NCBI GenBank assembly: GCA_029260955.1
Contig: JAJDCF010000036.1
Coordinates: 1 to 17,149, forward strand
Reading direction: 5' to 3'
From: Patescibacteria group bacterium
GTDB lineage: Bacteria; Patescibacteriota; Gracilibacteria; UM-FILTER-43-11
DNA: 17,149 nt
Positions 15,008 through 17,149 of the stretch are shown here, piece by piece. Position numbers and translations under genes: made by a program. How positions within the stretch are numbered: position 1 is the first letter of the stretch; each line of letters starts with the position of its first letter. The notes under the pieces were generated by a model, which searched no databases, was not told where the DNA came from, and worked only from the letters and a program-made list of their open reading frames with translations.

Positions 15008-16241
15008 GAAAGCCAAGAAATGTTGTCGCTGGAGTCTAATGGTCATCACCATAGCTTTTTTGGCTATTGGCTGGGCTATATTCAGTACAACAGAAGAGCT
15101 TACTGAACAAAAAAGTGCGTGGATGGAAAATGTCATTCAGGACGTTCAGAGTGTGAATACTGATGAACTTTACTCAAAGTCCGCCTTTCTTCATTCCAGC
15201 CAACTCAGCAAAGAAATTCAGGAGATTTTGTTTGTGGAAGAAAAAGTTGAGCATGACAGCATAAGAGGAATCTATATTACAGCCGAAACCGCTGCCTCAG
15301 ATCACTTTATGGACATCATTGATGCATTGATAAAGTCGGGAGGAAACTCTGTGGTAATGGATATTGAAGTAAGTGGGGGCAAACTTGCTTTCATTCCGGA
15401 AGACGCCTATCTGACAAGTATCAATCCAGGCAGTACAAAGCTAGACAAGCTCAAAACCCTGATTAAAGAACTACACAGAAAAGATATTTATGTGATCGCC
15501 AGACAAGTAATATTCAATGATCCATATACTGCAGGCAAAAAACCGGAGTGGAGGATCAAGTATAAAGATGGCCGTCTTTTTGACAGTCGCTGGCTCGATC
15601 CATCTCACCCGGAAGTTCAGGCATACAACCTACTCATCACTCGTGAGGCAGCAAAACTCGGCTTCGACGAAATCCAGTACGACTACATACGTTTTCCAGA
15701 TGGATACCACTACTATGAAGATTATTACTATGACGAAACCACCAAGGAACGATGGGAAGTAATCAACGACTTTTTGAAAGATGCCAAAAAAGTAACCGAC
15801 GAATACGAAATAAAACTAGGGGTCGATGTATTTGGGGCAACAATTTGGGGTGGAATTGATTGGACCTTAGTTGGCCAGTACATTCCCGAAATCGCCAAAA
15901 GCGTGGATGTTATTTACCCAATGACCTACCCATCGCACGTAAGTCCGGGCTACTATGGTTTTCATAATCCCTACGGAGATCCATACAGCTTTGTACAAGG
16001 CAGTATCGAGAAATTCGTGGAAGCCGCAGCCGGAAATGCCGAAATCCGTACCTGGGTACAGGGCTTCCCACTAAAAGCTCCTAACTTTGGCTCTTGGTAC
16101 GTTGAGGAGCAGGTCCGGGGAACGTACGACGGTGGTGCCAATGGATTTGTCATTTGGAGCCCAGGCAATATATATAGGAGTAGTTGGAGTAGCTTAGGCA
16201 TGGAACCACCTGAAGTAGAAGAGGTTGTCCCACAGGAATAA
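14994..16241 (+). CDS. DUF4015 (COG1306) putative glycoside hydrolase, membrane-anchored
   Basis: A 415-residue protein with one N-terminal membrane segment (about residues 12-32), then a spacer and a TIM-barrel-like domain. Recognisable pieces are GIYITAETAAS, VVMDIEVSGG, the strand IYVIARQVIFNDP, WLDPSHPEVQAYN, FDEIQYDYIRFPDG, LGVDVFGATIW, DVIYPMTYPSH and GFVIWSPGN, which match the DUF4015 family of putative glycosyl hydrolases. Acidic residues in the DEIQYDYIRFP and GVDVFG strands are likely catalytic or substrate-binding. Substrate is unknown; an extracytoplasmic glycan is plausible. The ATG at 14994 overlaps the yraN gene by 14 bp; a second in-frame ATG at 15039 precedes the membrane segment directly. 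Confidence 0.9.
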   Translation: MSLSEKAKKCCRWSLMVITIAFLAIGWAIFSTTEELTEQKSAWMENVIQDVQSVNTDELYSKSAFLHSSQLSKEIQEILFVEEKVEHDSIRGIYITAETAASDHFMDIIDALIKSGGNSVVMDIEVSGGKLAFIPEDAYLTSINPGSTKLDKLKTLIKELHRKDIYVIARQVIFNDPYTAGKKPEWRIKYKDGRLFDSRWLDPSHPEVQAYNLLITREAAKLGFDEIQYDYIRFPDGYHYYEDYYYDETTKERWEVINDFLKDAKKVTDEYEIKLGVDVFGATIWGGIDWTLVGQYIPEIAKSVDVIYPMTYPSHVSPGYYGFHNPYGDPYSFVQGSIEKFVEAAAGNAEIRTWVQGFPLKAPNFGSWYVEEQVRGTYDGGANGFVIWSPGNIYRSSWSSLGMEPPEVEEVVPQE

Positions 16242-16282
16242 CTCCTGTAAGCTCTGAGACCAGTAAATTAATAAAGTTTAAA

Positions 16283-16552
16283 ATGCTCAGTATTCCCGAA
16301 AAAAGCCAAAAGCCTACAGCAACCACAGCAATCACAAGCACTGCTGATAGCCTAGATGCATTAACTCAAGAACTGACCGATCAAGTAGTTCGTCTTCGTT
16401 GCAGCCTAGCACATAGAACCAACGGAGGAGGCCCTATTCCTCAAAGCACACTCCACCAAGTTAATGGAGTACTAAGAAGCACGCCAAGCCACATACAGGG
16501 CGTAGTCGATACCATCAAGGCAGCTAATGATGCGATTGAGGGAAAGGAATAA
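16283..16552 (+). CDS. Small hypothetical protein, 89 residues
   Basis: I do not recognise this protein. It is polar, Thr/Ser-rich at the start (TATTAITSTADS), with a predicted helical stretch LDALTQELTDQVVRLRCSL, a Gly/Pro loop (NGGGPIP) and a second amphipathic helix (VVDTIKAANDAIEGKE). It has no signal peptide or membrane segment and one Cys. It lies 41 bp after the DUF4015 stop on the same strand and could be the operon's last gene. No Shine-Dalgarno sequence is visible. It is kept because the strand fits and the residue composition is protein-like; a spurious ORF is possible. Confidence 0.5.
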   Translation: MLSIPEKSQKPTATTAITSTADSLDALTQELTDQVVRLRCSLAHRTNGGGPIPQSTLHQVNGVLRSTPSHIQGVVDTIKAANDAIEGKE

Positions 16553-16610
16553 CAAAAAACCCCACTCTTTAACCCACTGAGGTGCTCTACGGACTCTTTT
16601 ACGCATATTC

Positions 16611-16639
16611 TTGAATTATCATGCAATTTATGATATAAT
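16611..16639 (+). promoter_or_regulatory. Strong sigma70-type promoter before the last gene
   Basis: TTGAAT (16611-16616), a 17 bp spacer and a perfect TATAAT (16634-16639). This is the best promoter match in the window. The start near 16646 gives a leader of about 27 nt, containing AAGAAG but no full Shine-Dalgarno sequence, to the ATG at 16673. Confidence 0.65.
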
Positions 16640-16672
16640 CAATAAGAAGAAAATACTAACAAATCAAAAACT

Positions 16673-17149
16673 ATGGGTGAAGTACAAGAACAAAAAGAAG
16701 CGCCAAAACCGAAAGACCCTAAACAAGAAATGGGTAAATTTTTTGATAAGCCTAAAGCAGCGGAAATGAGACGACCTAGAAATTGGAAAGGGAAAACAGA
16801 AAAAAAGGAAGAAGTTAAAAGAATACCAGATAGAAACATTGATATCACTGGACCAGCTAAAGATTTAGGCATTGCCCAAAAAATGCTTGATACAATCATG
16901 TCAGATAAAGGAAATGTTAAAATTGATTGTACAATCGATTCCTGCCAATTTGATATGAGAATTAGAGCAAACGAAGTTGATATTAATATCGCCTATCCAG
17001 GCCAGCCCCCAAGCGATACTCCAGATGGCCTTTATCAGCAAAGGTTTGGGGTAGGAAGAATAGTGGCAAACAACAAATTGGAATTTAACGATTCTTTTGG
17101 CGCTGCAGATGATCTTGCACTGAACGAGAAGCACAAAGACTTTATTGTA
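16673..17149 (+). CDS. Hypothetical protein, 5' part, cut by right window edge
   Basis: An open frame of 159 codons from ATG 16673 to the window end with no stop. The first roughly 55 residues are highly charged and likely disordered (MGEVQEQKEAPKPKDP, then many Lys, Glu and Arg). From there a structured region appears: DITGPAKDLGIAQKMLDTIM, then alternating strand-like segments (VKIDCTIDSCQFDMRIRA, VDINIAY), a Pro-rich turn (PGQPPSDTPDG) and RFGVGRIVANNKLEF. It has no signal peptide or membrane segment. I recognise no family. A strong promoter directly upstream supports it as a separate transcription unit. The C-terminal part, outside the window, may carry the recognisable domain. Confidence 0.75.
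   Translation, partial: MGEVQEQKEAPKPKDPKQEMGKFFDKPKAAEMRRPRNWKGKTEKKEEVKRIPDRNIDITGPAKDLGIAQKMLDTIMSDKGNVKIDCTIDSCQFDMRIRANEVDINIAYPGQPPSDTPDGLYQQRFGVGRIVANNKLEFNDSFGAADDLALNEKHKDFIV

Noticed and set aside
16232..16248. Hairpin ACAGGA-loop-TCCTGT across the DUF4015 stop codon
   Set aside because: Only six base pairs and no T-run follows, so it is not a convincing terminator.
1..17149. Recoded TGA (Gly) as in Absconditabacteria/Gracilibacteria
   Set aside because: No conserved protein is interrupted by TGA, and TGA serves as the natural stop of several genes.

Overview
The window is a compact, moderately AT-rich bacterial chromosome segment carrying 18 probable protein genes: 16 complete, plus one cut off at each edge. 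It shows no rRNA, tRNA, CRISPR array or insertion sequence. TGA closes several genes (the S41 protease, the methyltransferase, the YraN gene) and never interrupts a conserved protein, so translation follows code 11, not the TGA=Gly code of Absconditabacteria and Gracilibacteria. Recognisable Shine-Dalgarno sequences are almost absent and leaders look very short. With the HisKA style (HQLQTP) and the small envelope families, this would fit a Patescibacteria/CPR-type genome such as Peregrinibacteria, but that placement is an inference and not secure.

Layout, left to right. (1) The 5' half of an AMP-forming acetyl-CoA synthetase gene runs off the left edge on the minus strand. (2) A small lipoprotein gene diverges from it and is followed by a tight plus-strand operon: a stand-alone response regulator, a membrane-anchored NMT1/SsuA-type substrate-binding protein, and a dCache-HAMP-PAS histidine kinase. 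(3) Convergent with the kinase, and overlapping it by 4 bp, is a two-gene 2-oxoacid:ferredoxin oxidoreductase operon (gamma-alpha fusion, then beta). (4) Divergent from that is dnaJ, then an S41 C-terminal processing protease. (5) A minus-strand run encodes a receptor-like protein that ends after its HAMP domain, an O-methyltransferase and a DUF192 protein. The last gene overlaps the protease gene by 12 bp. (6) A 242 bp intergenic stretch holds a promoter, a palindrome and a plus-strand terminator-like hairpin. (7) A minus-strand pair, dGTPase-like gene and nrdR, concerns dNTP pools. (8) A plus-strand operon encodes a dolichol/phytol-kinase-like membrane protein, a YraN-family protein and an anchored DUF4015 glycoside-hydrolase-like protein. 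(9) Two uncharacterised genes close the window. The second has the best promoter seen here and runs off the right edge.

Taken together, central acetyl-CoA/2-oxoacid enzymes flank a sensory operon. The SBP sits where an ABC transporter operon would be expected, but the partners are a kinase and a receiver, so it probably serves in signalling and not import. This locus and the output-less HAMP protein are the most unusual parts of the window. The rest is housekeeping: protein quality control, dNTP control and envelope functions.
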